The notes beneath the pieces were generated by a model. That model was not told the origin of the DNA. It worked only from the letters and a program-made list of their open reading frames with translations, and made no database searches. This document shows positions 17,308-27,384 of a stretch of 64,000 bases of DNA, in pieces (positions within the stretch are counted from its first letter, which is position 1; each line of letters opens with the position of its first letter). The translations under genes and the position numbers were made by a program. Origin of the DNA: Solimonas fluminis (lineage in GTDB: Bacteria > Pseudomonadota > Gammaproteobacteria > Nevskiales > Nevskiaceae); assembly GCF_002930645.1 (NCBI RefSeq), contig NZ_PSNW01000001.1, positions 124,001 to 188,000 on the forward strand. Direction: 5' to 3'.

Positions 17308-17690
17308 GGGTGATCTCTCCGGTGGACCACCCGGCACTCGCAACAACTGTTCCACGTTGATTGCATACAAATCAAAAACAATCGAGCCGCCGTTGCACGC
17401 CGAATGCCCGCCGGTTGCACCGTGAAGCAGCGCGTGCGCCATCCCGATGCGGCGATTTATCCCTTTGAATCCAAGTGTTTCGCGGTGTTTCGCGAGCGGC
17501 GCCGCGAAGCCGCCGACAAGGCCTTCCCGGCATCGGAAAAAATTTCGCGCGGATTCCGCGATGTCTCACATTGATCGGATTCCAGCCGTGATCGCGGCGA
17601 AACAATTGGCACATCGGTTGCGCTGTAACCCGGTGCCGCGACAGGGAACGGCGAAATTCCCGAACCACCGAATCCACCTGGAGAGTCACC
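17308..17690. promoter_or_regulatory. Divergent control region of the MocR gene and the Nit1C cluster
   Basis: A 383-bp gap with no gene. It holds a sigma-54 promoter near its right end, three TTTCGCG repeats (near 17478, 17488 and 17550) partly in inverted form with CGCGAA, and two TTGCAC copies near 17395 and 17415. These could be activator or MocR sites, but I cannot assign them. Confidence 0.6.
17606..17621 (+). promoter_or_regulatory. Sigma-54 (RpoN) promoter of the Nit1C cluster
   Basis: TTGGCAC-ATCGG-TTGC has the invariant GG (17608-17609) and GC (17620-17621) with exactly ten bases between, matching the -24/-12 consensus. The expected start is near 17633, about 58 bases before the first cluster gene. 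Sigma-54 control implies an enhancer-binding activator and fits nitrogen-limited expression. Confidence 0.78.
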
Positions 17691-18173
17691 ATGCCCGCAG
17701 TCAGCACCCCCGCCACCAAGAAAGGCGATTTCTTCGTGGACTACGAGGAGAAGGTCTTCGAGGACGTCAAGGCCAAGCCCGGCGAGAAGGCCCTGGTCAC
17801 CTTCCACACCGTGGCCTTCGAGGGGTCCATCGGCCTGGTCAACATCCTGCAGGGCAAGCGGCTGCAGCGTAAGGGTTTCGAGACCTCGATCCTGCTCTAC
17901 GGCCCCGGCGTCACCCTGGGCATCCAGCGCGGCTTCCCCACCATCGGCGACGAGGCCTTCCCCGGCGCGCAGAACTTCAGCAAGCAGCTGGAATCGTTCA
18001 TGGCCGAGGGCGGCAGGGTGTACTGCTGCCGCTTCGCGCTGCAGATGCTCTACGGCCACGGCGAGCATTCGCTGCTGCCGGGCATCCGTCCGATCAACCC
18101 GCTCGACGTGCTGGACCTGATCCTGCTCCACCGCAATGACAACGCCTTCATGATCCATACCTGGACCGTGTAG
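17691..18173 (+). CDS. MSMEG_0572/Sll0783 family protein (Nit1C gene 1)
   Basis: A 160-residue protein of the nitrogen-starvation-response family that opens Nit1C clusters. Recognised from [40 protein letters not shown] and from the gene order. The fold resembles DsrE-like proteins ([23 protein letters not shown]), but the activity is unknown. First gene after the sigma-54 promoter. Confidence 0.85.
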   Translation: MPAVSTPATKKGDFFVDYEEKVFEDVKAKPGEKALVTFHTVAFEGSIGLVNILQGKRLQRKGFETSILLYGPGVTLGIQRGFPTIGDEAFPGAQNFSKQLESFMAEGGRVYCCRFALQMLYGHGEHSLLPGIRPINPLDVLDLILLHRNDNAFMIHTWTV

Positions 18174-18198
18174 GTCAGCCCCGCACGGAGCCATCGCC

Positions 18199-19223
<1,025 letters not shown>

Positions 19224-19224
<1 letters not shown>

Positions 19225-20372
19225 TGATGGAAACCACCGCCGTATCCCTGGCCTCGCTGGGCCAGCCGCTGATCACCGAACTGCAGGCCAGCGGCCTGCG
19301 CCTGGAGAATCCGCAGGCCGGGGCCGCCGCGCGCAAGGGCGGTGCCGGCCCCACCGACCACAAGGCCGTGACGGTGGAGGGGCACACGGTGATGGTGCCG
19401 GTACACAGCGACGCAGCCCGCGCCTCGCCATTCCTGGCGCGGGCGCCGGACGCGCGGGGCATCAGCGTGCTGGAACGCAACGGCCTGGCCGTGGGCCGCG
19501 TGGAGTTCCCGCGCCAGCCGAGGTTCTACAGGCTACAGACGCTCGACGGCATTCCCTACTCGAAGATCGCGCAACTGCACGGGGCCGACGTGCTGGCCAC
19601 CACGGTGCTGCAGACCTGCATCCGCTACGGCCGGCGCAGCACGTCCTGCCAGTTCTGCGCCATCGGCGAGTCGCTGAAGGAGGGCCGCACGATCAACCGC
19701 AAGACGCCGGAACAGCTCGCCGAGGTCGCGCGCGCGGCGGTGCTGCTGGACGGCGTGAAGCACATGGTCATGACCACCGGCACGCCCAACTTCACCGACC
19801 GCGGCGCGGAGATCCTCTGCGAGAGCGCCTTCGCGGTGAAGGCGGCGGTGGACCTGCCGATCCAGGCGCAGTGCGAGCCACCGGATGATCCGGCCTGGTT
19901 CGAACGCCTGAAGGATGCCGGCGTGGATGCCCTGGGCATGCACCTAGAGGCGGTCACGCCGGAGGTGCGCCAGCGCATCATGCCGGGCAAGGCCAGCGTC
20001 ACCGTGCCGGAATACCTGCAAGCCTTCGAGGATGCGGTGCGGGTCTTCGGCCGTGGCCAGGTCAGCACCTACATCCTCGCCGGCCTGGGCGACAGCGACG
20101 CGGCGATCCTGGCGATGTGCGAGCGCCTGATCGCCCTCGGCGTCTATCCCTTCGTGGTGCCCTTCGTGCCGGTGGGGGGCACGCCGCTGGAGCAGCATCC
20201 CTCGCCCGGCGCGGCGGCGATGCGCGGCCTGCTGGCGCCGCTGGGCCGCATGCTGGTCGAGGGCGGGCTGAAGTCGGCGGACATCAAGGCGGGCTGCGGC
20301 AAATGCGGCGCCTGTTCCTCGCTGTCCGCCTACGAGCGGGGCGCCGCGGAGGTGCGCACCCATGCCGGCTGA
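19224..20372 (+). CDS. MSMEG_0568 family radical SAM protein (Nit1C gene 3)
   Basis: A 382-residue radical SAM enzyme. The iron-sulfur cysteines are at codons 19617, 19647 and 19656, giving C-X9-C-X2-C (CIRYGRRSTSCQFC), unlike the classical CX3CX2C but characteristic of this family. TTGTPN and ILAGLGDSD form the barrel motifs; CGKCGACSSL near the end could bind a second cluster. The substrate is unknown. ATG codons at 19221, 19224 and 19227 are all possible; the gene overlaps the nitrilase stop, implying coupling. Confidence 0.88.
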
Positions 20373-20934
20373 CGGCGGCCTGCTCGACTGGGTTCCCGCC
20401 GGCGACCGCGGCGCGGGCCTGTTCCTGCCCAGCGAGTACCTCGTGAAACCCGCGACCGAACGCTGGGAGCGGCGCGAGGCCATGCGCCTGCGCCGCGAGG
20501 TGTTCTGCGCCGAGCAGGGCCTGTTCGGGCGCGACGACCGCGATACGGCCGATCGCTCCGCGCTGCTGCTGGTGGCGGTCTCCTGCCTGTCCGGCATGCC
20601 GGAGCAGGTGGTGGGCACGGTGCGCCTCCACGAAAGCGCCCCCGGCGAATGGCAGGGCTCGCGCCTGGCCGTACACCGGGACTACCGCCGCGTCGCCTGG
20701 CTGGGTAGCGAACTGATCCGGCTGGCGGTGGGCACCGCGCATGCGCGCGGGGCCTGGCGCTTCACCGCGCAGGTACAGGCGCAGAACGTGCCGCTGTTCC
20801 GCCGTCTGCACTGGCACACACTGGAAGAGATCGAGCTGCACGGCCGCCCGCACCACCGCATGCAGGCGAACCTGGCGCACTACCCGCCCTGCAAGGCCGC
20901 CGGCTTCGTCTCTATGCCCAGGCGCGCCGCATGA
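20362..20934 (+). CDS. MSMEG_0567/Sll0786 family GNAT acetyltransferase (Nit1C gene 4)
   Basis: A 190-residue GNAT-fold protein: LRREVFCAEQGLF (alpha1), VVGTVRLHE (beta4), WQGSRLAVHRDYRRVAWLGSELIRLAV (acetyl-CoA loop region), AQVQAQNVPLFRRLHWHTL. Family and place are those of Nit1C clusters. Overlaps its neighbours by 11 bp upstream and 4 bp downstream. The acyl acceptor is unknown. Confidence 0.86.
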   Translation: MPADGGLLDWVPAGDRGAGLFLPSEYLVKPATERWERREAMRLRREVFCAEQGLFGRDDRDTADRSALLLVAVSCLSGMPEQVVGTVRLHESAPGEWQGSRLAVHRDYRRVAWLGSELIRLAVGTAHARGAWRFTAQVQAQNVPLFRRLHWHTLEEIELHGRPHHRMQANLAHYPPCKAAGFVSMPRRAA

Positions 20935-21914
20935 ACCCGCATGCCCTGGTCGACGCCCTGCAGGACAGCCGCGGGCTGGCGCAGAAGCGCGACATCGCCG
21001 GCGTGGTTCAGGCGCTGGATCTCGGCGCGCACAGCCCGGTTCCGGTGGGCGACGACTGCGCCGCGATTGCCGACGGCGACGGCTGGCAACTGCTGGCCAT
21101 CGAAGGCTTCATCCCGGAGTTCGTCGAGCGCGATCCCTGGTTCGCCGGCTGGTGCGGCGTGATGGTGAATGTCTCCGACATCTACGCCATGGGCGGCCGG
21201 CCGCTGGCGGTGGTGGATGCGGTCTGGGCGCGCGACGCCGAGCGGCTGCAGCCGCTGCTGGCCGGGATCGCCGCCGCCTCGGCGGCCTACGGCGTGCCGG
21301 TGGTGGGCGGACACAGCAACCTGCGCGGCAGCGGCGAGAACCTGGCGGTGTCGATCCTGGGACGCGCCCGGCGCCTGCTGAGCAGCTTCGACGCCCGGCC
21401 CGGCGACGTGCTGGTCTGCGCGGTGGACCTGCGCGGCGCCTACCGCGAGCCCTTCCCCCACTGGAACTGCGCCGTGGGCACCGACCCGGCGCGCCTGCGC
21501 GGCGACCTGGAGCTGCTGCCGGCACTGGCCGAGGACGGCCTCTGCGCCGCCGCCAAGGACATCAGCCAGGCGGGGCTGATCGGCACCGCGATGATGCTGC
21601 TGGAGTGCTCCGCCGTCGGCGCCGTGATCGACCTGGATGCCATTCCCTGCCCTGCGGGCGCCGACCCGCAGCGCTGGCTGCTGTCGGCCTTCCCGAGCTA
21701 TGGCTTCATCCTGTCCGTGCCGCCGCGCCATGTGGACGCCGTGATCGCGCGCTTCCGCGGGCGCAACCTCGCCTGCTCCGCCATCGGCCGCTGCGACGAC
21801 GCGCGGCGACTGCTGCTGCGCGGCGACGGCGGCCACGCCCTGGCCTGGGACTTCCGCCGGGAGTCCGTGATCGGCTGCGCCCCGCCGTCGCAACCGGAGC
21901 TTCGCCATGCCTGA
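20931..21914 (+). CDS. AIR synthase-related protein, sll0787 family (Nit1C gene 5)
   Basis: A 327-residue member of the PurM/ThiL/SelD superfamily of ATP-dependent phosphate-forming enzymes. PVGDDCAAIADGDGWQLLAIEGF is the N-terminal ATP/metal motif and MVNVSDIYAMGGRPLAVVDAVWA the second. ISQAGLIGTAMMLLE is the usual glycine-rich helix. Probably activates an intermediate of the cluster pathway (inference). The start overlaps the stop of the acetyltransferase (ATGA). Confidence 0.86.
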   Translation: MNPHALVDALQDSRGLAQKRDIAGVVQALDLGAHSPVPVGDDCAAIADGDGWQLLAIEGFIPEFVERDPWFAGWCGVMVNVSDIYAMGGRPLAVVDAVWARDAERLQPLLAGIAAASAAYGVPVVGGHSNLRGSGENLAVSILGRARRLLSSFDARPGDVLVCAVDLRGAYREPFPHWNCAVGTDPARLRGDLELLPALAEDGLCAAAKDISQAGLIGTAMMLLECSAVGAVIDLDAIPCPAGADPQRWLLSAFPSYGFILSVPPRHVDAVIARFRGRNLACSAIGRCDDARRLLLRGDGGHALAWDFRRESVIGCAPPSQPELRHA

Positions 21915-22188
21915 GATGCGCTTTTCCGTCCGCTGGCCCGACGACTCCACGAGCCTGTGCTACTCGCCCTCCAGCACCATCCGGGACGCACTGGAAGCCG
22001 GCCGCCGCTACCCGCTGCCGGAGTTCGTCACGCGCAGCCGCGCGGCGCTGGAGCACGCCAGCGAACGCGTGGCGCAGAAGTACGGCTTCGGCTGCGGCCA
22101 GGCCCTGGCCCAGATCCGCGCCATCGAACAGCGCGCCGCCCTCTATCCCGAAGACGGCCATGTGGTCGTCGAATCCTTCGAATACTGA
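21907..22188 (+). CDS. MSMEG_0570 family nitrogen starvation response protein (Nit1C gene 6)
   Basis: A 93-residue protein: MPEMRFSVRWPDDSTSLCYSPS, then YPLPEFVTRSRAALEHASERVAQKYGFGC. It has no known activity, but the family occurs almost only in Nit1C clusters. Overlaps the previous gene by 8 bp. Confidence 0.84.
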   Translation: MPEMRFSVRWPDDSTSLCYSPSSTIRDALEAGRRYPLPEFVTRSRAALEHASERVAQKYGFGCGQALAQIRAIEQRAALYPEDGHVVVESFEY

Positions 22189-22203
22189 GTTGCCGAGGTC
22201 CCC

Positions 22204-23481
22204 ATGAATCCGCAGATTTCCAACGCCCCCGAAGCCCGCCGCGTGGCCGTCGCCATCGTCGGCGGCGGACAGGCCGGCCTGTCCATGAGCTGGCACCTGA
22301 AGCAGGCCGGCATCGAGCATGTGGTCTTCGAGCGCGACCGCTGCTTCAGCGAGTGGCGCAAGGCGCGCTGGGATTCCTTCTGCCTGGTGACGCCCAACTG
22401 GCAGTGCCGCCTGCCGGGCCATCCCTATGCCGGCCCCGATCCGCGGGGCTTCATGCTGCGCGAGGAGATCGTGGAATACCTCGACGCCTATGTCGCCCGC
22501 TTCAACCCGCCGCTGCTGGAAGGCGTGGAGGTGACGCAGTTGCAGCGCGGGGCGGACGGCCGCTTCCTGCTGTCCACCAGCGCCGGCGCCTGGATCGCCG
22601 ACCAGGTGGTCCTGGCCAACGGCGTGTACCAGAAGCCGGTCATCCCGCGCGAGGCCGAGCGCCTGCCGCCGGACATCCTGCAACTGCATTCCTCCAGCTA
22701 CCGCAACCCGCAATCGCTGCCGCCGGGGGCCGCCCTGGTGGTGGGCAGCGGCCAGTCCGGCTGCCAGATCGCCGAGGACATCCACCTCGCGGGACGGCAG
22801 GCGCATCTCTGCGTCGGGCGCGCGCCGCGCTCGCCGCGCGTCTACCGCGGCCGCGAGGTCACCGACTGGCTGACGGAATCCGGCTACTACGACATCCCCT
22901 ACGAAAACCACCCGCAGAAGGCGACCGTGCGGGAGAAGACCAACCACTACCTCACCGGCCGCGACGGCGGGCGCGAGATCGACCTGCGGCAGCGCGCGCT
23001 CGAAGGCATGCGCCTCCATGGCTCGTTCCGCGGCGTGGCAGCGGGACAGCTCCACTTCGCCCCCGACCTGCGCCAGAACCTGGACGAGGCCGACCGCTCC
23101 TACAACAACATCCGCACGCTGGTGGACCAGTACATCGCACAGGCCGGGATCGACGCGCCGCAGGAGCCGGCCTACCAGCCGCCTTGGGAACCCACGGAAG
23201 AGATCACCACGCTGGACTACGCCGCCGCCGGCATCACGAGCATCGTCTGGGCCATCGGCTTCACGCCGGACTACGGCTGGGTCGACCTGCCGGTGTTCAA
23301 CGGCCGCGGGCATCCGGTGCAGCGCCGCGGCATCACGCAGGTCCCCGGCGCCTACTTCCTGGGCCTGTCCTGGCAGAACACCTGGGGCTCCGGACGGCTG
23401 GCCGATGTCGGCAAGGACGCCGAGTACCTGCTCGGCAGCATCCGCCGGCTGGCAGGCATGCCGGTGGCGGCGGCCGCCTGA
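22204..23481 (+). CDS. MSMEG_0569 family flavin-dependent oxidoreductase (Nit1C gene 7)
   Basis: A 425-residue flavoprotein monooxygenase-like enzyme. The FAD motif is VAIVGGGQAGLSMSWHLKQ, the NADPH motif ALVVGSGQSGCQIAEDIH, with a typical FxGxxxHxxx-like surrounding (LQLHSSSYRNPQ) and C-terminal WAIGFTPDYGWVDLPVF. Last gene of the cluster. It probably oxygenates the nitrogen compound handled by the nitrilase (inference). It ends 7 bp from a convergent gene. Confidence 0.87.
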   Translation: MNPQISNAPEARRVAVAIVGGGQAGLSMSWHLKQAGIEHVVFERDRCFSEWRKARWDSFCLVTPNWQCRLPGHPYAGPDPRGFMLREEIVEYLDAYVARFNPPLLEGVEVTQLQRGADGRFLLSTSAGAWIADQVVLANGVYQKPVIPREAERLPPDILQLHSSSYRNPQSLPPGAALVVGSGQSGCQIAEDIHLAGRQAHLCVGRAPRSPRVYRGREVTDWLTESGYYDIPYENHPQKATVREKTNHYLTGRDGGREIDLRQRALEGMRLHGSFRGVAAGQLHFAPDLRQNLDEADRSYNNIRTLVDQYIAQAGIDAPQEPAYQPPWEPTEEITTLDYAAAGITSIVWAIGFTPDYGWVDLPVFNGRGHPVQRRGITQVPGAYFLGLSWQNTWGSGRLADVGKDAEYLLGSIRRLAGMPVAAAA

Positions 23482-23487
23482 ACGGAG

Positions 23488-23940
23488 TCAGTCCGGCAGC
23501 TTCGCCCGCAGGCCGGGCAGCGCAATGCCGGCCAGGCCGCGCAACGAGGCACGGCCGATATCCATCCAGTCGAAGTAGTCGCGCCACAGCACGATGCGGC
23601 CGTCCTGCACGCGGAAGGTGCCGCAGACCCAGAAGCACATCTGGAACGGACCGACCTTGAGCAGATCGGTGCGCTCGGTCAGCACGGTGTCGCCGTTGAC
23701 GGCGATGGAATGGATCTTCACGCCGAAGCCGCCGCCGCGGCTCAGGCCCTGCTCGAACAGGCGCGCCACCCTGCCGCCGCCGCGGATGGTGGGCAGCGAG
23801 ACGTTGGTGTAGACCAGGTCCGGGTCCAGCAATGCCGCCATGGTGGCGTAGTCGCGGCCCGCGATGGCATGGAGGAAGCGCGTGACGATGGCGTCCGGCT
23901 TGGCGATGGATTCCACTTTGCTCTTGCGGGTCGTGGCCAT
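23488..23940 (-). CDS. Limonene-1,2-epoxide hydrolase-like protein (SnoaL/NTF2 fold)
   Basis: A 150-residue NTF2-like protein. The LEH catalytic trio can be placed: Arg90 and Asp92 in VLTERTDLL and Asp121 in LWRDYFDWMD, so an epoxide hydrolase or related activity is plausible. Length and order fit the LEH family. Convergent with the Nit1C cluster, so not part of it. Confidence 0.75.
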   Translation of the reverse strand: MATTRKSKVESIAKPDAIVTRFLHAIAGRDYATMAALLDPDLVYTNVSLPTIRGGGRVARLFEQGLSRGGGFGVKIHSIAVNGDTVLTERTDLLKVGPFQMCFWVCGTFRVQDGRIVLWRDYFDWMDIGRASLRGLAGIALPGLRAKLPD

Positions 23941-24025
23941 GGGAGGTACTCGGCAGTTTCAGTCCCGGGCATCGTAGCGCCGCTGCCTGCGGCCGTGACT
24001 GGCCGCCGAGCCCCTGCCCCGGGGC

Positions 24026-24154
24026 TCAGAACACTTCGTGGCAGCCGCCGTCCAGGCAGAGTTGCGGCGCCGGCACGTCGAGATACCAGGCCGCGGCCGC
24101 CAGCATCAGCAGCACGAGGATCAGCAGCAGCCAGTTTCGGACGTTGTCGGACAT
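24026..24154 (-). CDS. Small single-span membrane protein (42 residues)
   Basis: MSDNVRNWLLLILVLLMLAAAAWYL is one clear membrane helix, followed by a short tail with two cysteines (LCLDGGCHEVF). No family is recognised. The ribosome site is weak, but the composition is far from random. Confidence 0.5.
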   Translation of the reverse strand: MSDNVRNWLLLILVLLMLAAAAWYLDVPAPQLCLDGGCHEVF

Positions 24155-24322
24155 GGAGCGCGGGCCTTCGGACCGGGGCATTCTGGCCCTTCTCCACTGG
24201 CTTTGACAGCCCTGCGCCCGGCAAGTGCCCGCCGGCAAGCGCACTCCGTTTGCAGGGGGATTTCGCCGGGAGGCGGCAGCTACCTTGGGCCGGGAAATCC
24301 ACACGCGCCGCGGGGAGCGAGC

Positions 24323-25291
24323 ATGTCCAAGACCGTCCTGCTGACGGGAGCCTTCGGCAACATCGGCAGCCATGTCCTCCGGCACCTGCTGGCCGCCAGG
24401 CATCGCGTGGTCTGCCTGGAGCTGGAATCCGACAGGAACCGCCGCACCGCCGCCGGCTTCGGCGACCGTATCCGCGTGGTCTGGGGCGACCTGCTCCAGC
24501 CGGAGGTGATCCGCGACAGCCTGGCGGGCGTCGATGCCGTGGTCCACATGGCGGCCGTCATCCCGCCGCTGTCCGAGCTCAAGCCCGCCCTGGCCACCGC
24601 CGTCAACGTGGACGGCACCGCGGGCCTGATCCGCGCCATGGAGGCTTCACCGCAGGCACGGCGGCTGGTCTTCGCTTCCAGCATGGGAGTCGCCGGACAG
24701 GAACAGCACCGCCGCCAGCCGCCGCTGACCGCGGACATGCCCGCTACGCCCTCGGACCACTACGGCGCCACCAAGCTGCGCTGCGAGGAACTGGTCCGGG
24801 CCAGCACGCTGGAATGGTCGATCCTGCGCATCGCCGCCTGCCCACCGATGGAACTCGGCACCGGCGATCCCAGCCAGCTGGCCATCATGTTCGAGGCCAC
24901 GGTCGACGGGCGCGCGGAGTTCGTGCACATGGACGACGCGGGCCTGGCCTTTGCCAACGCCGTGGATTGCGATGCCGCCATCGGCAAGACCCTGTTCATC
25001 GGCGGCGGCGAGCGCTGCCGGACGAACGCGCTGGACTTCTACAACCGCCTGCTCGGCACCATGGGCCTGGGCCCGCTGAAGCCAGAGAAATTCCGCCCCG
25101 GCCCGACCTACTTCTTCGGCGACTGGCTGGACACGCAGGAGAGCCAGGCCCTGCTGCGGTTCCAGCGCCACAGCCTGGACGACTACTTCACCGCCATGCG
25201 CGAGCGCGTGGGGTTCAAGCGGCACCTGATGCGGCTGGTGGCACCGCTGGCGAATCGGCATATCGAGAGGCATTCGCCGTACGGCCGATAG
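24323..25291 (+). CDS. NAD-dependent epimerase/dehydratase (extended SDR)
   Basis: About 322 residues. The Rossmann motif TGAFGNIGSHVLRHLL (GxxGxxG), VWGDLLQPEVIRDSLAGVDAVVHMAA, and the catalytic YGATK (Tyr-X3-Lys) define an extended short-chain dehydrogenase. The substrate is probably a nucleotide sugar or another hydroxy/keto compound; it cannot be told. The ATG at 24323 follows GGGGAGCGAGC. It is the last host gene before the prophage. Confidence 0.82.
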   Translation: MSKTVLLTGAFGNIGSHVLRHLLAARHRVVCLELESDRNRRTAAGFGDRIRVVWGDLLQPEVIRDSLAGVDAVVHMAAVIPPLSELKPALATAVNVDGTAGLIRAMEASPQARRLVFASSMGVAGQEQHRRQPPLTADMPATPSDHYGATKLRCEELVRASTLEWSILRIAACPPMELGTGDPSQLAIMFEATVDGRAEFVHMDDAGLAFANAVDCDAAIGKTLFIGGGERCRTNALDFYNRLLGTMGLGPLKPEKFRPGPTYFFGDWLDTQESQALLRFQRHSLDDYFTAMRERVGFKRHLMRLVAPLANRHIERHSPYGR

Positions 25292-25312
25292 GCAGCGGCG
25301 AAAACAAAAAAA

Positions 25313-25336
25313 CCCAGCCGAGAGGCTGGGCTTTTT
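25313..25336. terminator. Bidirectional intrinsic terminator
   Basis: CCCAGCC-GAGA-GGCTGGG is flanked on the right by CTTTTT and on the left by a long A run, so it can stop rightward transcription from the epimerase and leftward transcription from the tRNA-Asn locus. Confidence 0.88.
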
Positions 25337-25360
25337 GCTTGGTTCATAGAACCTGGTAAA

Positions 25361-25405
25361 TGGCTCCGCGACTTGGACTCGAACCAAGGACCCAGTGATT
25401 AACAG
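25361..25405 (-). other. Attachment site: 3' fragment of a tRNA-Asn(GTT) gene
   Basis: Read on the minus strand this is the anticodon loop CTGTTAA, variable loop, T-arm GGTTCGAGTCC, acceptor strand and encoded CCA of tRNA-Asn. The 5' half is absent: left of the anticodon the sequence no longer pairs as an anticodon stem or D-arm. This is the remnant left when a phage integrates at the anticodon/3' part of a tRNA gene. The restored full gene should lie at the other prophage end, outside the window. Confidence 0.85.
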
Positions 25406-25503
25406 GCTCATCGCTTTTCCCGTTAATTCATGGCCTTGAGTCAAATCTTCCAAATATGAGCGCTCCAACAATCCCTTTGGAATCAGGGGATGCATTCGCG
25501 ATA

Positions 25504-26469
25504 TTAGGAAGTCGGGGCGACCTTTTCCGGGGCACGGCGGTAGACCCTGTTCAGCGTGCGCGCGTCGATGTGGCCCAGGAGTCGGCCATCCTTGGCGTCG
25601 CTGCCGGCCTTGGCGCGGAGATCATGGAACGTGAAGCGCTCCGCGATCAGGCCCTGCTTCAGGCACTCGATTTGGTGCCGCTGCCAGAGCGTCTGGAAGC
25701 CGTCGGCGCTGTAGGGCTGGCCGTCGCGCCGGCAGATCACAAACAAGCTCCCCACGCCCTCGGCCGGCAGCTGGCCCGCGAGGTCCACTGCCGTTCGCAA
25801 CGCGCTCGACCAACTGACCACCAGGCGCTTGCCGGTCTTGCCTTGGCGAAAGTGGATTCCCTCACTAGTCAGCTGGGCGCGGCGGAGCTTCAGCAGGTCG
25901 CTCTCGCGCTGGCCGGTCACATAGGCCAGCGCCATCATCGCCTGGATCACGGGGCTCCCCGCCTCGAATACGGCCAGGTACTCCTCGTGGGTCACATAGC
26001 GGTCCCTGGGAGCCTCGGCGTTGCGCTCCACGCCCAGGCAGGGGTTTGCCTTGGCCAGGCGCCAGCGAACGGCCTTGGTGAAGACGTGGGACAGTAGGGC
26101 GATGTCCCGGTTGGCCTGGACCTTCGCCGGCGACTCGTCGAGATATTGGGCCACCTCGCCGCTGGAAATCTGATCGGGCGAGAGGGCGCCAAACACCTGA
26201 GTCAGTACCTCCAGGCGCCTCTCCTGGGTCTTTCTCGTGCTGGGCGCCTTCGTAGGCAGGATGTCCCGGGCGTACCTGAGGAATATCTCCCTCATGCGGA
26301 CGCGGCCATCGCCACTCAGCAGCTCTGCATAGGCCCGTAGCGCTTCGGGTTTCTCCTTGCCGAGCTTGATCCATTTGCCCTCGCTGGTGACATAGAACCA
26401 GAACCCGCGCGAGAAATACACGCGCGCCGGCATGTCCTTGTCCTTAGTTCTTTTCCGTCCCATTCCCAT
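25504..26469 (-). CDS. Phage tyrosine-recombinase integrase
   Basis: Catalyses site-specific integration at the adjacent tRNA-Asn. The 321 residues have an N-terminal arm-binding part (MPARVYFSRGFWFYVT), a SAM-like core-binding domain (about 55-150) and the catalytic domain with Arg188 (TGQRESDL), Lys in GKTGK (about 211-214), His282-X2-Arg285 (FHDLR), His300 (LLGHID) and nucleophile Tyr310 (LNRVY). It is 99 bases from the attachment site and just downstream of the DUF4224 gene. Confidence 0.94.
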   Translation of the reverse strand: MGMGRKRTKDKDMPARVYFSRGFWFYVTSEGKWIKLGKEKPEALRAYAELLSGDGRVRMREIFLRYARDILPTKAPSTRKTQERRLEVLTQVFGALSPDQISSGEVAQYLDESPAKVQANRDIALLSHVFTKAVRWRLAKANPCLGVERNAEAPRDRYVTHEEYLAVFEAGSPVIQAMMALAYVTGQRESDLLKLRRAQLTSEGIHFRQGKTGKRLVVSWSSALRTAVDLAGQLPAEGVGSLFVICRRDGQPYSADGFQTLWQRHQIECLKQGLIAERFTFHDLRAKAGSDAKDGRLLGHIDARTLNRVYRRAPEKVAPTS

Positions 26470-26474
26470 ACAGG

Positions 26475-26696
26475 TTACCTCCTCGCGTGCAGCGCGGAAA
26501 AGTTCGGCCGCTGCGTGGCTGGCTTGACGGCTCCCGTCATCGCCGCCGTCAGGGCCGCGAAGGTGATGCGCGCCCTCCCATCAGGCCGTACCAGGGGCGT
26601 AAGGCCCATCTCCCGCAGGGCTTCCAGCTGTTTGCTGGGCTGCTGATAGCCGGTGGCATCGGCCAGTTCCTCGTCGGATAGCATGCGATCGCTCAC
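26475..26696 (-). CDS. DUF4224 phage protein (excisionase-like partner of the integrase)
   Basis: MLSDEELADATGYQQPSKQLEALREMGLTPLVRPDGRARI is the DUF4224 helix-turn-helix-like signature, usually encoded directly before a phage integrase. I use the GTG at 26696 (73 residues), preceded by a G-rich stretch. An ATG at 26684 is an alternative, and the longer upstream frame lacks family character. It ends 5 bases before the integrase start and probably controls integration/excision direction (inference). Confidence 0.75.
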   Translation of the reverse strand: MSDRMLSDEELADATGYQQPSKQLEALREMGLTPLVRPDGRARITFAALTAAMTGAVKPATQRPNFSALHARR

Positions 26697-26872
26697 GGCT
26701 GCCCCGCCCGCGCTATCCTGCCGGCTGGATGAGACGGCGAAACGAAGACCCCAGCCCGGGCAGTGCAGCTCCGGGCGGGCGATTGCGAAGGGCAAGACAC
26801 AAGACGCGCGATTTTCCATTGAATGCGCCGCGGCTTAGGGGGTAACGTGCGCGCCATCGACCGGAGAAAAGC

Positions 26873-27091
26873 ATGTCCAGGCCCAAGCTGAACCGCGAGA
26901 CCGTGATCCTCGAGGTTGCGGGTGAGGAGGTGCATATCACCATCCTGAACGCCGGCGAGGACGCCTGGTCTATTGTGGAAGTGGTGGCCGGCTCCTTCCC
27001 GCCGCTCTCCTATCGTGAGGAAGGCTACCCTACGCGCGAGGCCGCCATACAGAAGAGCATCACGATTGCGGCTGATCTGCTCGGCGCCTAG
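26873..27091 (+). CDS. Small phage protein of unknown function (72 residues)
   Basis: A soluble 72-residue protein (MSRPKLNRETVILEVAGEEVHITILNAGEDAWSIVEVV...). The ATG has a good GGAGAAAAGC leader. The short alternating beta and alpha pattern ends SITIAADLLGA. No family is recognised. It runs opposite to its neighbours. Confidence 0.6.
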   Translation: MSRPKLNRETVILEVAGEEVHITILNAGEDAWSIVEVVAGSFPPLSYREEGYPTREAAIQKSITIAADLLGA

Positions 27092-27103
27092 AGAGCCGAT
27101 GGC

Positions 27104-27379
27104 GTGCGGCAACGAGACGAAAACCCCAACCCGGGCCCGGTCGGAGACCTGCGCGAGCACGTCGGCCAGCACTGGATCCGGTTGCATTGCACGCGCTGCA
27201 TGAACTCCCGGGAGTTCAACCCGCTGGACCTGATCGCGCGCTACGGCGAGATCTCCTGCTCGACCCTGGTCAGCAAGGCCGTCTGCGGCCGCTGCGGAGA
27301 GCGCATGCCGGAGTTCCGGCTGCGATCGCCCTGCCTGCCGGATCGGTCGGATGCGCCGCCCCTGCGGCCCGCGAGATGA
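27104..27379 (+). CDS. Small phage zinc-ribbon-like protein (91 residues)
   Basis: Two CxxC pairs, CTRC and CGRC, about 30 residues apart (LHCTRCMNSREF...VSKAVCGRCGERMPEF) suggest a zinc ribbon. The start is a GTG at 27104, 13 bases after the previous gene's stop, so the two are probably cotranscribed. Function unknown. Confidence 0.55.
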   Translation: MRQRDENPNPGPVGDLREHVGQHWIRLHCTRCMNSREFNPLDLIARYGEISCSTLVSKAVCGRCGERMPEFRLRSPCLPDRSDAPPLRPAR

Positions 27380-27384
27380 GGCGG

